60,926 bases of DNA from Fimousia sp045616445 (GTDB taxonomy: Bacteria; Bacillota; Clostridia; Lachnospirales; Lachnospiraceae), in the NCBI GenBank assembly GCA_045616445.1, contig JAZLGR010000016.1, positions 1 to 60,926 on the forward strand, written 5' to 3'. The notes under the pieces are model-generated. The model did no database searches and had not been told where the DNA came from. It worked only from the letters and a program-made list of their open reading frames with translations. Below, in pieces: positions 1 to 8,966 of this stretch (position 1 is its first letter; every line of letters starts with the position of its first letter). The translations under genes and the position numbers were made by a program.

Positions 1-939
1 ATTCCAAACTATATTACTGGGATTAATAAATATTGTTTTCAGAATATAAAAATTAAGTATGTTACTTGTGGGAATGATTTAGAAGTAATAAATGAAGGAT
101 CATTTTATAATTGTGACAAATTAATAAATATTACATTTAATTCAAAAATCAAGTATTTAGGAGAGTATGCATTTTATAGGTGTAAATCCTTGAAAAATGT
201 AATACTGCCAAACACTATTGATTATATTGGAGAAGGTTGCTTTAGTTACTGCAACGAATTTACCAATATAAAAATTCCTTCTCATATTGAACAATTAAAA
301 TATGCTTCATTCGAATGCTGTCAAAAATTAGATGAAATTGATCTTAATAATGTTAAGATAATAGATGACAATGCCTTTTACGACTGTGTGTCATTAAAAA
401 ATATAATCCATAATAATGAATTTAAGAGTGTTGGTAAAGATGCATTCAATAATACAATGACAGTAGTAAATCAAAATGATTTTCTTTATATATCGAATGT
501 ATTAATTGATTATGTTGGTGAAGAAGAGTATATAGAGATTCCGGATGAGATTACGTGTATTGGAGATTATGCATTTAATAATAATAAATTAATAAAAAAA
601 GTAACATTAAAACCAAACATAAAATATATAGGTAAAAATTCATTTTATAATTGCGAAAATCTAACAGTATTCAATTATTCTAAAAATGTAATTAATATAG
701 GAGATAATGTTGTATTAAATACTAATTGGAATGATAATCAAGGGAAAAATGTTATTATAAATAGAATCTATATTAGGAGAAATAATAATTCATCAATAGT
801 ATTTATTCCTACGGGAATACAAAAAATTCAAGACAAGGCATTTGGAAATAATATTAAAAGAATAATTATTTTGCCAAAAACTACAGAAATATCTGATGAA
901 TTAGCAGAAAGTAAAAATTTAATTTTTATAAAATACTAG
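1..939 (+). CDS. BspA-type leucine-rich-repeat protein, 3' part only
   Basis: The frame is open from the first base, so the gene starts upstream of the window; the first in-window ATG (190) is internal to a repeat and is not a start. The 312 visible codons are a run of about eight LRR_5 (BspA/TpLRR-like) units of roughly 23 residues, each with the pattern I-x-x-x-AF-x-x-C-x-x-L-x-x-(I/V)-x-(L/I)P. Proteins of this family are commonly cell-surface or secreted and mediate adhesion or protein contact; no anchor or signal can be seen in this fragment. The DNA is far more AT-rich than the following genes, with heavy use of AAT, ATA, TTA and AAA codons, which suggests a foreign origin. The family call is firm; the function is inferred from the family only. 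Confidence 0.85.
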   Translation: MPNYITGINKYCFQNIKIKYVTCGNDLEVINEGSFYNCDKLINITFNSKIKYLGEYAFYRCKSLKNVILPNTIDYIGEGCFSYCNEFTNIKIPSHIEQLKYASFECCQKLDEIDLNNVKIIDDNAFYDCVSLKNIIHNNEFKSVGKDAFNNTMTVVNQNDFLYISNVLIDYVGEEEYIEIPDEITCIGDYAFNNNKLIKKVTLKPNIKYIGKNSFYNCENLTVFNYSKNVINIGDNVVLNTNWNDNQGKNVIINRIYIRRNNNSSIVFIPTGIQKIQDKAFGNNIKRIIILPKTTEISDELAESKNLIFIKY

Positions 940-952
940 ACTAACATCCCAC

Positions 953-982
953 TTGCACCCATCCATCACTCTCATGTATAAT
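953..982 (+). promoter_or_regulatory. SigA-type promoter for the radical SAM operon
   Basis: TTGCAC (953-958), an 18-base spacer and a perfect TATAAT (977-982) lie 44 bases before the ATG at 1027. This is the only convincing promoter between the repeat protein and the operon. Confidence 0.65.
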
Positions 983-1026
983 ATATATTTGCATACATTT
1001 ACATTTTAGAAAAAGGAAAGAATTAC

Positions 1027-2892
1027 ATGAATAAATTAGCTTTAAGCGACGAAATTCTATTAACAGTAGAAAAACCAGCCCGCTATATTGGTCATGAAGT
1101 GAATGCAGTGAAGAAGAACTTAGATGAAGTGGATATCCGCTTTGCCATGTGCTTCCCTGACGTTTACGAGATTGGGATGTCCCATCTGGGCATTCAGATC
1201 TTATATGATATGTTCAATCGTATGGATGGTGTCTGGTGCGAGCGTGTCTATTCTCCATGGACAGATCTTGATCAGGTTATGCGTGAACAGAATATACCGC
1301 TCTTTGCTTTAGAATCCCAGGATCCAGTGAAGGATTTTGATTTTCTTGGCATTACCATTCAGTATGAGATGTGTTATACCAACATCTTACAGGTTCTGGA
1401 TTTGAGTCAGATTCCGATTCTTGCCAAGGATCGTACCAACGAGCATCCAATCGTCATTGGTGGCGGACCTTGTACCTATAATCCGGAACCAATTGCAGAT
1501 TTCTTCGATATCTTCTATATCGGAGAAGGAGAAACTGTCTATGCAGACCTGCTTGCTTTATATCGTGAAGAACGTGACAGCGACAGTTACGATCGCATGG
1601 AATTCTTACGTAAGGCAGCTTCCATTGAAGGAATGTACGTTCCAGCACTTTATGACGTGGACTATAAGGAAGATGGCACCATCTTAGCTATGACACCGAA
1701 TAAGGAAGGTGTACCTGCGAAGGTTCGTAGAACAGTCGTTTCCCAGTTAGAAGAAGAGATTTATCCGGAAAAACCGGTTGTACCTTATATCAAAGTAACC
1801 CAGGACCGTGTCGTACTTGAAATCCAGAGAGGCTGTATCCGTGGATGCCGTTTCTGTCAGGCAGGTATGATCTACCGTCCTAACCGTTTTCGTGATGTAG
1901 AAAAATTAAAAGAATACGCCTACAAGATGATCAAGAACACAGGCCATGGAGAGATTTCCTTAAGCTCCTTAAGTTCTTCCGATTATCCTTGGCTGAAAGA
2001 ATTATTAGAATTTCTCATTGAAGAATTCGGTGAAAAGCACGTGAATGTGGCATTACCTTCCCTTCGAATCGATGCATTCTCTTTAGATATTATGAGCAGA
2101 GTGCAGGATGTGAAGAAGAGCTCCTTGACCTTTGCGCCGGAAGCTGGTTCACAGCGTATGCGTAATGTCATCAACAAGGGGCTGACTGAAGAAGTCATCT
2201 TAAGCGGTGCCCATGAAGCTTTCAAGGGTGGCTGGACGAACGTAAAGCTCTACTTTATGCTTGGCCTTCCTGGAGAAGAAGAGGAAGATATGAAGGGAAT
2301 TGCTTATCTGGCACAGAAGATTGCCGAAGAGTACTATTCCATTCCGAAGCATGAACGTCAGGGTCGTGTACAGGTAACTGCCAGTGCGTCCTTCTTCGTT
2401 CCAAAACCATTTACACCATTCCAGTGGGCAACCATGTGTGAACCAAAAGAATATCAGCGTCGTGCCCATCTGGTCAATGATACATTCAGACAGCAGGTAA
2501 ATAAGAAATCCTTAAGGTTCAAGTGGCATGATTCCAAGACAACCATCTTAGAGGGTGTCCTTGCAAGAGGTGACCGTAAGATTGGCAAGGTCATCTACGA
2601 TGTATACAAGAAAGGATGTATCTTCGATGCGTGGACCGAGTACTTTAACTATGAAGCCTGGTTAGAAGCATTTGACGAGAATGGCATCGACATGGATTTC
2701 TATACCATGAGACCACGTGAAATCGACGAAGTATTCCCATGGGATTTCATCGATATCGGAGTAACCAAGAACTTCCTGATCAGGGAATGGCAGCGTTCCA
2801 AGGAAGAAGTCGTAACACCAAACTGTATGATGAAGTGTTCCGGCTGTGGTGCAGCAAGCTACAAAGGAGGTATCTGTTTCTATGAAAATTAG
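1027..2892 (+). CDS. TIGR03960 family B12-binding/radical SAM protein
   Basis: A 621-residue protein of the TIGR03960 family. The N-terminal part (about 40-180) resembles a B12-binding Rossmann domain and is followed by a radical SAM barrel whose [4Fe-4S]-binding CxxxCxxC is at residues 270, 274 and 277 (RGCIRGCRFCQ). A second cysteine cluster sits at the extreme C-terminus (about 600-607, plus one near 618), a place where a further metal site could form. The exact reaction is unproven; family members sit beside TIGR03936 and RNase G in many clostridia, which suggests RNA or ribosome modification. It is first in an operon and overlaps the next gene by 11 bases, so translation is probably coupled. 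Confidence 0.9.
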   Translation: MNKLALSDEILLTVEKPARYIGHEVNAVKKNLDEVDIRFAMCFPDVYEIGMSHLGIQILYDMFNRMDGVWCERVYSPWTDLDQVMREQNIPLFALESQDPVKDFDFLGITIQYEMCYTNILQVLDLSQIPILAKDRTNEHPIVIGGGPCTYNPEPIADFFDIFYIGEGETVYADLLALYREERDSDSYDRMEFLRKAASIEGMYVPALYDVDYKEDGTILAMTPNKEGVPAKVRRTVVSQLEEEIYPEKPVVPYIKVTQDRVVLEIQRGCIRGCRFCQAGMIYRPNRFRDVEKLKEYAYKMIKNTGHGEISLSSLSSSDYPWLKELLEFLIEEFGEKHVNVALPSLRIDAFSLDIMSRVQDVKKSSLTFAPEAGSQRMRNVINKGLTEEVILSGAHEAFKGGWTNVKLYFMLGLPGEEEEDMKGIAYLAQKIAEEYYSIPKHERQGRVQVTASASFFVPKPFTPFQWATMCEPKEYQRRAHLVNDTFRQQVNKKSLRFKWHDSKTTILEGVLARGDRKIGKVIYDVYKKGCIFDAWTEYFNYEAWLEAFDENGIDMDFYTMRPREIDEVFPWDFIDIGVTKNFLIREWQRSKEEVVTPNCMMKCSGCGAASYKGGICFYEN

Positions 2893-3577
2893 AATGAAGT
2901 TCTCAAAGAATGGTCCTTTGAAGTTTGTGGGACACCTTGATATGATGAGATACTTTCAGAAAGTATTTCGTCGTGCGGAAGTAGACATTGCCTATTCCAA
3001 GGGATATTCCCCACATCAGATTTTATCCTTTGCAGCTCCGCTTGGACTTGGCGTTACCAGTGATGGCGAATATCTGGATGCGGAATTTATTACCTGTGGC
3101 ACTTCCGAAGAGATGTTAGCAGTCATCAATGCACAGATGAATGAAGGGGTAGAAGTGACAGAATTCAAGCTTTTACCTGATAAATGTAAGAATGCCATGT
3201 CTTCTGTGGCAGCTTCTGATTATATCATCTATTTTCGTGAAGGATATTATGACGAACAGGTATTTTTAGACGCTGTAGATGACTTTATGGCACAGGAACA
3301 GATCCTGATCGTGAAGAAGACAAAGAAAAGCGAAAAAGAAGTGGATATTCGTCCGATGATCTATGAGATGGAGGTTCGTGACGGCCATATCTACATGTTC
3401 TTAGAGTCCGGCAGTGCCAATAACTTAAAACCGAACCTGGTTATGGAAGCATTCGCTGCTTATCTTGGCTTAGAACATGAGAAATTTGGCTACATGATCC
3501 ATAGAATCGAGACCTATCTAAAAAAAGTTAACGGGGAGCTTGCTTCCCTGGGCAGTGCAGGAGAAGATATTATATAA
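2882..3577 (+). CDS. TIGR03936 / DUF2344 family protein
   Basis: A protein of 231 residues beginning MKIRMKFSKNGPLKF. I place the start at 2882, not at the upstream ATG at 2846, because AAAGGAGG (2863-2870) is 11 bases before 2882 and the homologous family begins at this point. In other clostridia the domain is found fused to, or directly next to, the TIGR03960 radical SAM protein, so the two probably act together. No catalytic motif can be named. The stop codon shares one base with the ATG of the RNase G gene, a typical coupled junction. Confidence 0.85.
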   Translation: MKIRMKFSKNGPLKFVGHLDMMRYFQKVFRRAEVDIAYSKGYSPHQILSFAAPLGLGVTSDGEYLDAEFITCGTSEEMLAVINAQMNEGVEVTEFKLLPDKCKNAMSSVAASDYIIYFREGYYDEQVFLDAVDDFMAQEQILIVKKTKKSEKEVDIRPMIYEMEVRDGHIYMFLESGSANNLKPNLVMEAFAAYLGLEHEKFGYMIHRIETYLKKVNGELASLGSAGEDII

Positions 3578-4749
3578 TGAACAAAGTAATCATTACGAGA
3601 AAAGAACATAAGATCGTAACTGCACTGATGGAAGAGAATCACATTGTTGAGCTATCCTGCGAGGATAATACACGCAGAAGCCTGCTTTGCAATATCTATA
3701 CAGGAAAGGTAGTCAATATTGTACGCAATATTCACGCTGCCTTCGTGGAAATAGCAGATGGAATCGTCTGCTATTATTCATTAGATGAGAATAAACATCA
3801 TATCTATACTGGAGCAACGCCAAACCGTCCGCTTGCAGCCGGAGATGAGATCCTCATTCAGGTGAACCGGGATGATATCAAGACGAAGCAGCCTGCTGCC
3901 ACCTCTAATCTGAATTTTCCGGGCAAATATGTGGTATTGACAGCAGATAAGCACTGGATTGGCGTTTCAGGCAAGATCAAGAGTGCCAGAAGACGAGAAG
4001 AACTGAAAAATCTCGTATTAGATATCGCAAGAGAGGACTTCGGCCTGATCATCCGTACGAATGCTGCCGAGGCAGAGGATGATGATATCAGAGAGGAAGC
4101 TACCAGACTGGTGGAAACCTACGACAGAGTGCTTCTTACAGGAAGATGTCGTACTGCCAGAAGCCTGATCTATGAGGCACCCGAGGGCTATCTTGCCATG
4201 ATCCGTGACCAGAGAGACCTTGGAGATAATCAGATTATTACCGATCAGCAGGATATCTATGATCGTACCCAGGAATTCCTGCTTATGCAGGGGATGAGTA
4301 CCGATGGCTTATCCTTATATGAAGGCGAGATTGGACTGGATTCCCTATACCGGATCAGTCATACCTTAGAGGCAGCCACATCCCAGCGTGTCTGGTTAAG
4401 ATCTGGCGGATATCTGGTCATTCAGCCGACTGAAGCACTGACCGTCATCGATGTCAATACGGGTAAAGCCATCAAGGGGAAACACCAGGAGGAACATTTC
4501 CTCAAGATTAATCTGGAGGCAGCCAAAGAAGTGGCAAGACAGACCAGACTTCGTAACTTGTCCGGTATTATCATCGTTGATTTCATCGATTTACGCAAGA
4601 AAGAGGACGAAGAAGTCCTGATGCAGGAGCTTAACAAACTGCTTAGCAGGGATCGTATCAAGACCCAGCTCATCGACATGACAAAACTCCATCTGGTGGA
4701 GATTACGAGAAAGAAAGTGCGAAAACCATTGCACGAACAATTGGGGTAA
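3577..4749 (+). CDS. rng: Ribonuclease E/G family endoribonuclease, short form
   Basis: A 390-residue RNase E/G catalytic module: an S1-like RNA-binding region in roughly the first 125 residues, then the RNase H-like/DNase I-like core. The two magnesium-binding aspartates are visible at residue 292 (VIDVNTGK) and residue 335 (VDFIDLRK); their spacing of 43 is the same as Asp303/Asp346 of E. coli RNase E. The protein stops about where the family's Zn-link (CPxCxGxG) would begin, so the zinc-mediated dimer contact known from E. coli is absent. It probably acts in mRNA turnover or rRNA maturation. It is the third gene of the operon, with a one-base start/stop overlap upstream and an 18-base gap to the aminopeptidase downstream. 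Confidence 0.9.
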   Translation: MNKVIITRKEHKIVTALMEENHIVELSCEDNTRRSLLCNIYTGKVVNIVRNIHAAFVEIADGIVCYYSLDENKHHIYTGATPNRPLAAGDEILIQVNRDDIKTKQPAATSNLNFPGKYVVLTADKHWIGVSGKIKSARRREELKNLVLDIAREDFGLIIRTNAAEAEDDDIREEATRLVETYDRVLLTGRCRTARSLIYEAPEGYLAMIRDQRDLGDNQIITDQQDIYDRTQEFLLMQGMSTDGLSLYEGEIGLDSLYRISHTLEAATSQRVWLRSGGYLVIQPTEALTVIDVNTGKAIKGKHQEEHFLKINLEAAKEVARQTRLRNLSGIIIVDFIDLRKKEDEEVLMQELNKLLSRDRIKTQLIDMTKLHLVEITRKKVRKPLHEQLG

Positions 4750-4767
4750 CATAAGAGGAGGTTATCC

Positions 4768-6039
4768 ATGAATGATCATAAACTGACAAAAGAACTTTTT
4801 GATTTTATAAAGAGAAGTCCAAGCCCATTCCATGTCATCCACAATGCCAAAGAGATGTTAAGAGAAGCTGGGTTTACGGAACTTCTTGAAGCAGACCATT
4901 GGGAATTAACTGCTGGATGTGGATATTTCGTTACAAGGAATGATTCTTCTATTATGGCATTTCGTCTGCCTGAAAAGGAATATCGAGGATTTCACATCGT
5001 GGCAAGTCACAGCGATTCTCCAACTTTTCGCATTAAGGAGAATGGGGAGATGACAGTGGAACAGGCCTATGTAAAGCTTAATGTGGAACGATATGGTGGA
5101 ATGCTCATGGCGCCTTGGTTTGACCGTCCATTATCCATTGCGGGAAGATTACTGGTGAAGGGGGAAGATGAGTTACAGAGTGTTCTCGTATCCGTAGACC
5201 GTGACCTGGTCCTCATTCCGAATGTGTGTATCCATTTTAACCGTCAGATCAATGATGGATATAAATATAATCCACAGGTTGACCTGCTGCCTTTATATGG
5301 TGATTTTAGTGCCAAAGGAACACTCCTCGCGCTTGTGGCAGAAACTGCAGGAGTGCCAGAAGAGGATATCTTAGGAAGCGAATTGTCCTTATATAACCGT
5401 AGCGAACCATCTATCTGGGGTGCCAATGAAGAATATATGTCCAGTCCTAAGCTTGACGATCTTCAGTGTGCCTATTCCTCTCTAAGAGCCATGACAGAGG
5501 CAGAATCAACAGATTATGTGAATGTCTGTGCCATCTTTGATAATGAAGAGGTGGGAAGCTCCACCAAGCAGGGGGCTGCAAGTACCTTTCTGAAGGATAC
5601 CTTAAAGCGGATCAATCTTGCCTGTGGCAAAACTGAAGAAGACTATTACCGTGCCCTTGCAGATTCTTTCATGTTATCTGCAGATAACGGCCATGCCCTT
5701 CATCCAAACCATCCGGAACTGACTGATCCATCCAACCGTCCTGTGATGAATGGGGGCGTACTCATCAAGCACAGCGCCAACCAGAAGTATACTTCCGATG
5801 CTTACTCTGCTGCCTATGTGCGTATGCTCTGTGAGAACGCAGGAGTGCCATATCAGGAATTTCATAATCGTTCTGATATGCCTGGCGGATCCACCCTCGG
5901 TAACCTGTCCGGTAATCAGGTGGCAATCCCTACCGCGGATATCGGTGTTGCCCAGCTGGCTATGCATTCTCCTTATGAAACAGGAGGGGTGAAAGACACC
6001 GGATATCTGATGACAATGATGAAAACTTTCTATAATTAA
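4768..6039 (+). CDS. apeB: M18 family aminopeptidase
   Basis: A 423-residue M18 (aspartyl/general aminopeptidase I-like) zinc exopeptidase, full length for the family. Visible metal and catalytic residues: His81 in SHSDSPTF, Glu260-Glu261 in FDNEEVGS, and His400 in AMHSPYET; DNGHALHPNHPE is also a typical M18 segment. The enzyme should remove N-terminal residues from peptides in the cytoplasm. A GAGGAGG-type site lies just before the ATG. It begins 18 bases after rng and ends at a strong terminator, so it is likely read through from the operon. In many clostridia L21 follows RNase G directly, so this gene opens an inserted block. Confidence 0.93.
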   Translation: MNDHKLTKELFDFIKRSPSPFHVIHNAKEMLREAGFTELLEADHWELTAGCGYFVTRNDSSIMAFRLPEKEYRGFHIVASHSDSPTFRIKENGEMTVEQAYVKLNVERYGGMLMAPWFDRPLSIAGRLLVKGEDELQSVLVSVDRDLVLIPNVCIHFNRQINDGYKYNPQVDLLPLYGDFSAKGTLLALVAETAGVPEEDILGSELSLYNRSEPSIWGANEEYMSSPKLDDLQCAYSSLRAMTEAESTDYVNVCAIFDNEEVGSSTKQGAASTFLKDTLKRINLACGKTEEDYYRALADSFMLSADNGHALHPNHPELTDPSNRPVMNGGVLIKHSANQKYTSDAYSAAYVRMLCENAGVPYQEFHNRSDMPGGSTLGNLSGNQVAIPTADIGVAQLAMHSPYETGGVKDTGYLMTMMKTFYN

Positions 6040-6098
6040 GTGCTAGTTCATTGACAAAATGAAGGATTATAAATAAAATTATTCATATGTAAATGACG

Positions 6099-6130
6099 AA
6101 GGCGTCCTGACATGTTCAGGGCGCCTTTTC
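6099..6130 (+). terminator. Rho-independent terminator after the aminopeptidase
   Basis: AAGGCGTCCTGA (6099-6110), loop CATG and TTCAGGGCGCCTT (6115-6127) form a GC-rich hairpin followed by a T-rich run. It separates the first operon from the ATP-grasp cassette. Confidence 0.85.
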
Positions 6131-6206
6131 CTGTTTTTCGGGAAGTATCTGCATATAGATTCCCATTTACATGTTATAGAGACCAAATATAGGAGGAAAT
6201 AAATAT

Positions 6207-7520
6207 ATGTATAGTTTAGTGCCGCATATGGATGATATTAATGCCCTTTTAGCAAGATATGGCGTAAAATTCGGCATTTATAAGAACAATACCTACAATG
6301 AGCAGCTGTTTCCCTTTGATGCCATTCCGCGAGTAATCCCAAAGGATGAGTTCGATTATCTGGAGAAGGGACTGATTCAGCGTGTAGATGCGCTGAATGC
6401 ATTTTTAAATGACATCTATGGAGAAAAGAATATTATAAAGGATGGCATCGTACCGGAGGAATTCGCATTTATCTCCACCGGATACCTGCCAGCATGTGAA
6501 GGTATTACCCCTTCTAAAAAGATCTATAGTCATATCTCCGGAATCGATTTAGTACAGGCGAAGGACGGTCAGTGGTATGTCTTAGAAGATAACCTTCGTG
6601 TGCCTTCCGGCGCATCCTTCCCAATGATTGCAAGAAAATTATGCAGAATGGCAGCACCTGCTACATTCCGTGACTGTCAGATTGAGGACAACCGTGATTA
6701 TGCGAAGATGCTTCGGGAAGTGATGGATTATGTCAATACCGGTGGTCTGAATGTCATCTTAACACCAGGAAGATACAATTCTGCATTCTTTGAACATTCC
6801 TACCTTGCTGAACAGGCAGGCGTGATCCTTGCAAAACCAAACGATTTAGTCGTGCATGGAGATTATGTATATTACAAGACATTTAACAACGGATTAGAGA
6901 AGGTTGGCGCAGTGTACCGCCGTATCTCTGATGAATATATGGATCCAATGACATTTGTGGAAGAATCTGTGATCGGTGTGCCACATATCATGGAAGTCTA
7001 TCGAAAAGGCAATGTAGCATTGCTGAATGCACCTGGTAATGGTGCAGCCGATGACAAGGGCATCTATTATTTCGTGCCTCGCATGGTGGAATATTATCTT
7101 GGCGAACAACCAATCCTTAAGAATGCGCCTACCTATCTGCCATATTATGAAAAGGATAAGGCATATGTATTAGAGCATTTTGATGAACTAGTCATCAAAG
7201 ACGTGGCAGAAGCAGGTGGATACGGGGTTGTATTCGGCAATTCCTTATCACCGGAGAAGAAAGAAGAATTTATTGAAAAGATCAAGAGTGAACCACGTCG
7301 TTTTATCGCACAGGAAGTCATTGACTTTAAGGATTTAGAAATCGTGTTAGACGGAGAAGTAGTGGAACGTAAGGCAGATCTTCGTGTATTTGTCTTATCC
7401 GGTGAAGAAACCAAGGTATGGAAGAGTGGTCTGACCAGATACTCTACTGTACCGGATTCCTTTATTGTCAATTCATCTCAGGGAGGAGGATTTAAAGATA
7501 CATGGGTGCTGTCTCAATAG
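6207..7520 (+). CDS. Circularly permuted ATP-grasp protein (DUF404/DUF407-like)
   Basis: A 437-residue protein of the circularly permuted ATP-grasp type 2 family. Such proteins are predicted to join a carboxylate to an amine using ATP, that is, to make peptide or amide bonds on small molecules or protein tails; the substrate is unknown. Seen here: a glycine-rich ATP-grasp loop in the C-terminal half (KDVAEAGGYGVVFG), a basic/acidic strand (RKADLRVF) and the family's end signature NSSQGGGFKDTW. AGGAGG is 8 bases before the ATG. It overlaps the alpha-E gene by 19 bases. The pairing with alpha-E and a transglutaminase-like protein is a recurrent, functionally unsolved bacterial gene set. Confidence 0.88.
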   Translation: MYSLVPHMDDINALLARYGVKFGIYKNNTYNEQLFPFDAIPRVIPKDEFDYLEKGLIQRVDALNAFLNDIYGEKNIIKDGIVPEEFAFISTGYLPACEGITPSKKIYSHISGIDLVQAKDGQWYVLEDNLRVPSGASFPMIARKLCRMAAPATFRDCQIEDNRDYAKMLREVMDYVNTGGLNVILTPGRYNSAFFEHSYLAEQAGVILAKPNDLVVHGDYVYYKTFNNGLEKVGAVYRRISDEYMDPMTFVEESVIGVPHIMEVYRKGNVALLNAPGNGAADDKGIYYFVPRMVEYYLGEQPILKNAPTYLPYYEKDKAYVLEHFDELVIKDVAEAGGYGVVFGNSLSPEKKEEFIEKIKSEPRRFIAQEVIDFKDLEIVLDGEVVERKADLRVFVLSGEETKVWKSGLTRYSTVPDSFIVNSSQGGGFKDTWVLSQ

Positions 7521-8167
7521 AAAAAATGGACCGACTTTACTGGTTGGGTCGATATACAGAACGAACATATACAACAATCAAAGAATTTTTCGACGGGTTC
7601 GATGTGATGATCGAACATCCGAACTATTATGAAACCTACTGTAAGCACATGGAGATTCCAAATGTCTACACGTCTGCAGAGGACTTCATCGATGGCTATC
7701 TCTTCGACCAGAACAATATCAACTCTGTCCTTGGCACACTAAATGCTGCCTATGACAATGCCATCATGGTCCGAGATGCTTTAGGAACAGAGTGTATCTC
7801 CTACATTGAGCTTGCGCTGACCGAGCTTGAAACAGCTAAATCAAAGCCTAGTTTTCTGTTAAATCTTCAGAGAGTCATCGACTATCTGCTGGCATTTATT
7901 GCCTGCTTTGATGAGAATGTGGAAGAACGTAACATCAGGGGTATCTTCAAGACTGGCAGAAGACAGGAACGTATGGATTTAGTCCTTCGTCTCCACAGAG
8001 ACAAGGATGAGCTCGTGAAGGCATTCCATATGCTTACCGCAAGAGTACTTCGTGCAGATCTTCCGGTCAGAAGAGACATCTACGATGAACTTTCTGTCGT
8101 GATGAGTGAAGACAGAGTACACTATCAGGAAGCCATCCAGTTATTAGAACAATTATTCGTCGTATAA
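7502..8167 (+). CDS. Alpha-E domain protein (DUF403)
   Basis: A mostly helical 221-residue protein with the alpha-E family opening (MDRLYWLGRYTERT) and a charged helical body ending in a heptad-like segment. I use the ATG at 7502, which has AGGAGG 12 bases upstream; the internal Met at 7526 is an alternative start. The function is unknown. It is nearly always encoded beside a circularly permuted ATP-grasp protein, so it may be its partner or substrate carrier. It overlaps the ATP-grasp gene by 19 bases and is 10 bases from the next gene. Confidence 0.87.
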   Translation: MGAVSIEKMDRLYWLGRYTERTYTTIKEFFDGFDVMIEHPNYYETYCKHMEIPNVYTSAEDFIDGYLFDQNNINSVLGTLNAAYDNAIMVRDALGTECISYIELALTELETAKSKPSFLLNLQRVIDYLLAFIACFDENVEERNIRGIFKTGRRQERMDLVLRLHRDKDELVKAFHMLTARVLRADLPVRRDIYDELSVVMSEDRVHYQEAIQLLEQLFVV

Positions 8168-8177
8168 GAGGTGTCCT

Positions 8178-8966
8178 ATGAAAACACTGAAATTTGACTA
8201 TCGCATGACCATCGACTTCTCGCAGCCGGTCACGGAGCATTATTTTTCGTTAAAATGTCTCCCTAAGACCTCTGCCAGACAGGAAATCATCGAGAGAAGG
8301 ATCAAAGTGTCGCCAAATGACTATTATGAAATATCCTATGACGGATTTGGGAATGAAACCTTATATGGGGTCTATCAACAGGCGCATCAGAAATTTGAAG
8401 TAGATGTTACTGGTATCGCCAGGGTTGACTGGGCAGCCTACGATCAGGATGCCTCCTTAATCTATCTATATAAGATGGCTACAGGGCTTACTAAGATGTC
8501 ATCGGCGATGGAGACATTCGCCAGGGAAAGTATTGAATCAGAGCGATTTTCCATAGTAGGGAACCTGAATAAAGCCCAGATGATCATGGATGCAATCTGT
8601 GAACAGATCGAGTACGAATCCGGTTCCACCAATATCCGTACAACTGCGGCAGAAGCATTTGCACAGAAGAAAGGGGTATGCCAGGATTATGCCCACGTGA
8701 TGATTGCTTTCTGCCGGTATTTTGACATTCCCGCACGGTATGTTGCAGGAATGATGATCGGCGAGGGTTACAGCCACGCCTGGGTGGAGATTTATTCCAA
8801 TCGCAGATGGTACGGGTTTGATCCGACCAATCATCTGCTTATAGACAGTAACTACATTATCCTTGCGGTGGGGCGTGATTACAATGATTGCGTCCTGAAT
8901 AAAGGACATTTTATGGGATTATGCAGTCAGGATCAGAAAATATATGTAAATGTGGAGGAACAATAA
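8178..8966 (+). CDS. Transglutaminase-like cysteine protease family protein
   Basis: A 262-residue protein with an N-terminal beta-rich region (typical 'bacterial transglutaminase-like N-terminal' layout, about 1-110) and a transglutaminase core. The catalytic triad is complete: Cys168 in KGVCQDYAH, His200 in YSHAWVE and Asp215 in FDPTN. There is no signal peptide, so it should work in the cytoplasm. In bacteria this fold often hydrolyses rather than cross-links peptide bonds. Paired with the ATP-grasp ligase it could trim or transfer the product. AAGAGGTG precedes the ATG; the stop abuts the next start. Confidence 0.88.
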   Translation: MKTLKFDYRMTIDFSQPVTEHYFSLKCLPKTSARQEIIERRIKVSPNDYYEISYDGFGNETLYGVYQQAHQKFEVDVTGIARVDWAAYDQDASLIYLYKMATGLTKMSSAMETFARESIESERFSIVGNLNKAQMIMDAICEQIEYESGSTNIRTTAAEAFAQKKGVCQDYAHVMIAFCRYFDIPARYVAGMMIGEGYSHAWVEIYSNRRWYGFDPTNHLLIDSNYIILAVGRDYNDCVLNKGHFMGLCSQDQKIYVNVEEQ

